Part shown: piece by piece, positions 63,707-64,000 of the stretch
How the letters are laid out: the number at the start of each line of letters is the position of its first letter
Numbering within the stretch: the first letter of the stretch is position 1
Origin: Parvularculaceae bacterium
GTDB taxonomy: Bacteria > Pseudomonadota > Alphaproteobacteria > Caulobacterales > Parvularculaceae
Reading direction: 5' to 3'
Assembly (NCBI GenBank): GCA_020446945.1
Contig: JAGRDS010000011.1
Span: forward strand, 1-64,000
Length of the DNA stretch: 64,000 nt
Notes under the pieces: generated by a model
What the model was told of the DNA's origin: nothing
What the model saw: only the letters and a program-made list of their open reading frames with translations
Database searches by the model: none
Program-made: the position numbers and the translations under genes

Positions 63707-64000
63707 ATGACCGGCTACAAGGGTCCGGAGCGTGTGCTGTCCGGCATTCAACCGTCCGGCGGCATGCATCTCGGCAACTATCTCGGCGCCATCCGGAAAT
63801 TCGTCGATCTTCAGACGGAAATGGACTGTTTTTACTGTGTCGTCGATATGCATGCGATTACGGTGTGGCAGGATCCGGCGAAGCTCCGGGCGCAGACGTT
63901 TCATATCGCCGCCGCCTATCTCGCGGCCGGAATAGATCCGAAAGTCGCGACGATCTTTCATCAGTCGGCCGTCGCGGCCCATGCAGAACTCGCCTGGATC
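63707..64000 (+). CDS. trpS: Tryptophanyl-tRNA synthetase (N-terminal part)
   Basis: The gene is cut by the window end after 98 codons. The class I signature [13 protein letters not shown] (the HIGH-like motif) follows RVLSGIQ, then the characteristic [14 protein letters not shown] and [13 protein letters not shown]. TrpS charges tRNA-Trp with tryptophan. AGGCGAG lies eight bases before ATG 63707, which is 12 bases after the murJ stop, so the two are likely co-transcribed. Confidence 0.96.
   Translation, partial: MTGYKGPERVLSGIQPSGGMHLGNYLGAIRKFVDLQTEMDCFYCVVDMHAITVWQDPAKLRAQTFHIAAAYLAAGIDPKVATIFHQSAVAAHAELAWI

Overview
The window looks like a chromosomal segment of a GC-rich, Gram-negative alphaproteobacterium. 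Support comes from the system I cytochrome c maturation genes, the 2-oxoglutarate dehydrogenase and succinyl-CoA synthetase cluster, the mutS / glnD / murJ / trpS neighbourhood, an OmpA/OmpW outer membrane, two large TonB-dependent receptors and a DUF6314 protein. A placement near Parvularculales or Caulobacterales is only a guess from overall style. I found no insertion sequence, prophage, integrase or CRISPR array. One tRNA (3' end only, probably tRNA-Ser) lies at the left edge and trpS is cut at the right edge.

Layout. 1-5.8 kb: tautomerase and an RND efflux pump operon (membrane fusion protein plus pump) divergent from its TetR regulator, with a 20-bp palindromic operator between them. 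5.9-16.7 kb: a nutrient uptake and signalling region with an AraC regulator, TonB receptor, HSL-type esterase, orphan ECF sigma factor, second TonB receptor, and a LytS/LytTR two-component pair. 16.8-20.8 kb: a small membrane protein facing a minus-strand set of three lipoproteins and a secreted carboxylesterase; one lipoprotein is a YbaY-MliC fusion with a 15-bp tandem repeat in its linker. 21.1-25.4 kb: ccmF-ccmG-ccmH-ccmI. 25.7-33.4 kb: two tightly coupled PYROXD2/phytoene-desaturase-like flavoproteins, a stand-alone GcvT-like C1 transferase, a DAO-type amine oxidase and a lipoprotein amidohydrolase. 33.4-36.0 kb: an orphan 56-codon ccmD, an unexplained terminator in a divergent promoter region, OmpW, and a flavoprotein. 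36.2-49.0 kb: sucC, then five unrelated genes, then sucD-sucA-sucB, an antisense TPR sulfotransferase, lpd, a small membrane protein and a HIT protein. 49.5-55.6 kb: POT peptide transporter, OmpA, TetR, class A penicillin-binding protein. 55.7-64 kb: YgjP-type metallopeptidase, mutS, glnD, murJ, trpS.

Most interesting points. (1) GlnD keeps its nucleotidyltransferase motif but has lost several metal ligands of the HD (uridylyl-removing) domain. (2) The 25.7-31.5 kb flavoprotein/GcvT module looks like an uncharacterised oxidative demethylation or amine-degradation pathway. (3) ccmD stands alone, far from ccmABC and 8 kb from ccmFGHI. (4) A structured segment ending in a perfect terminator lies between the divergent ccmD and ompW genes and may be a small RNA or a leader attenuator. 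(5) The sucC-sucD pair is split by 2.6 kb of unrelated genes.
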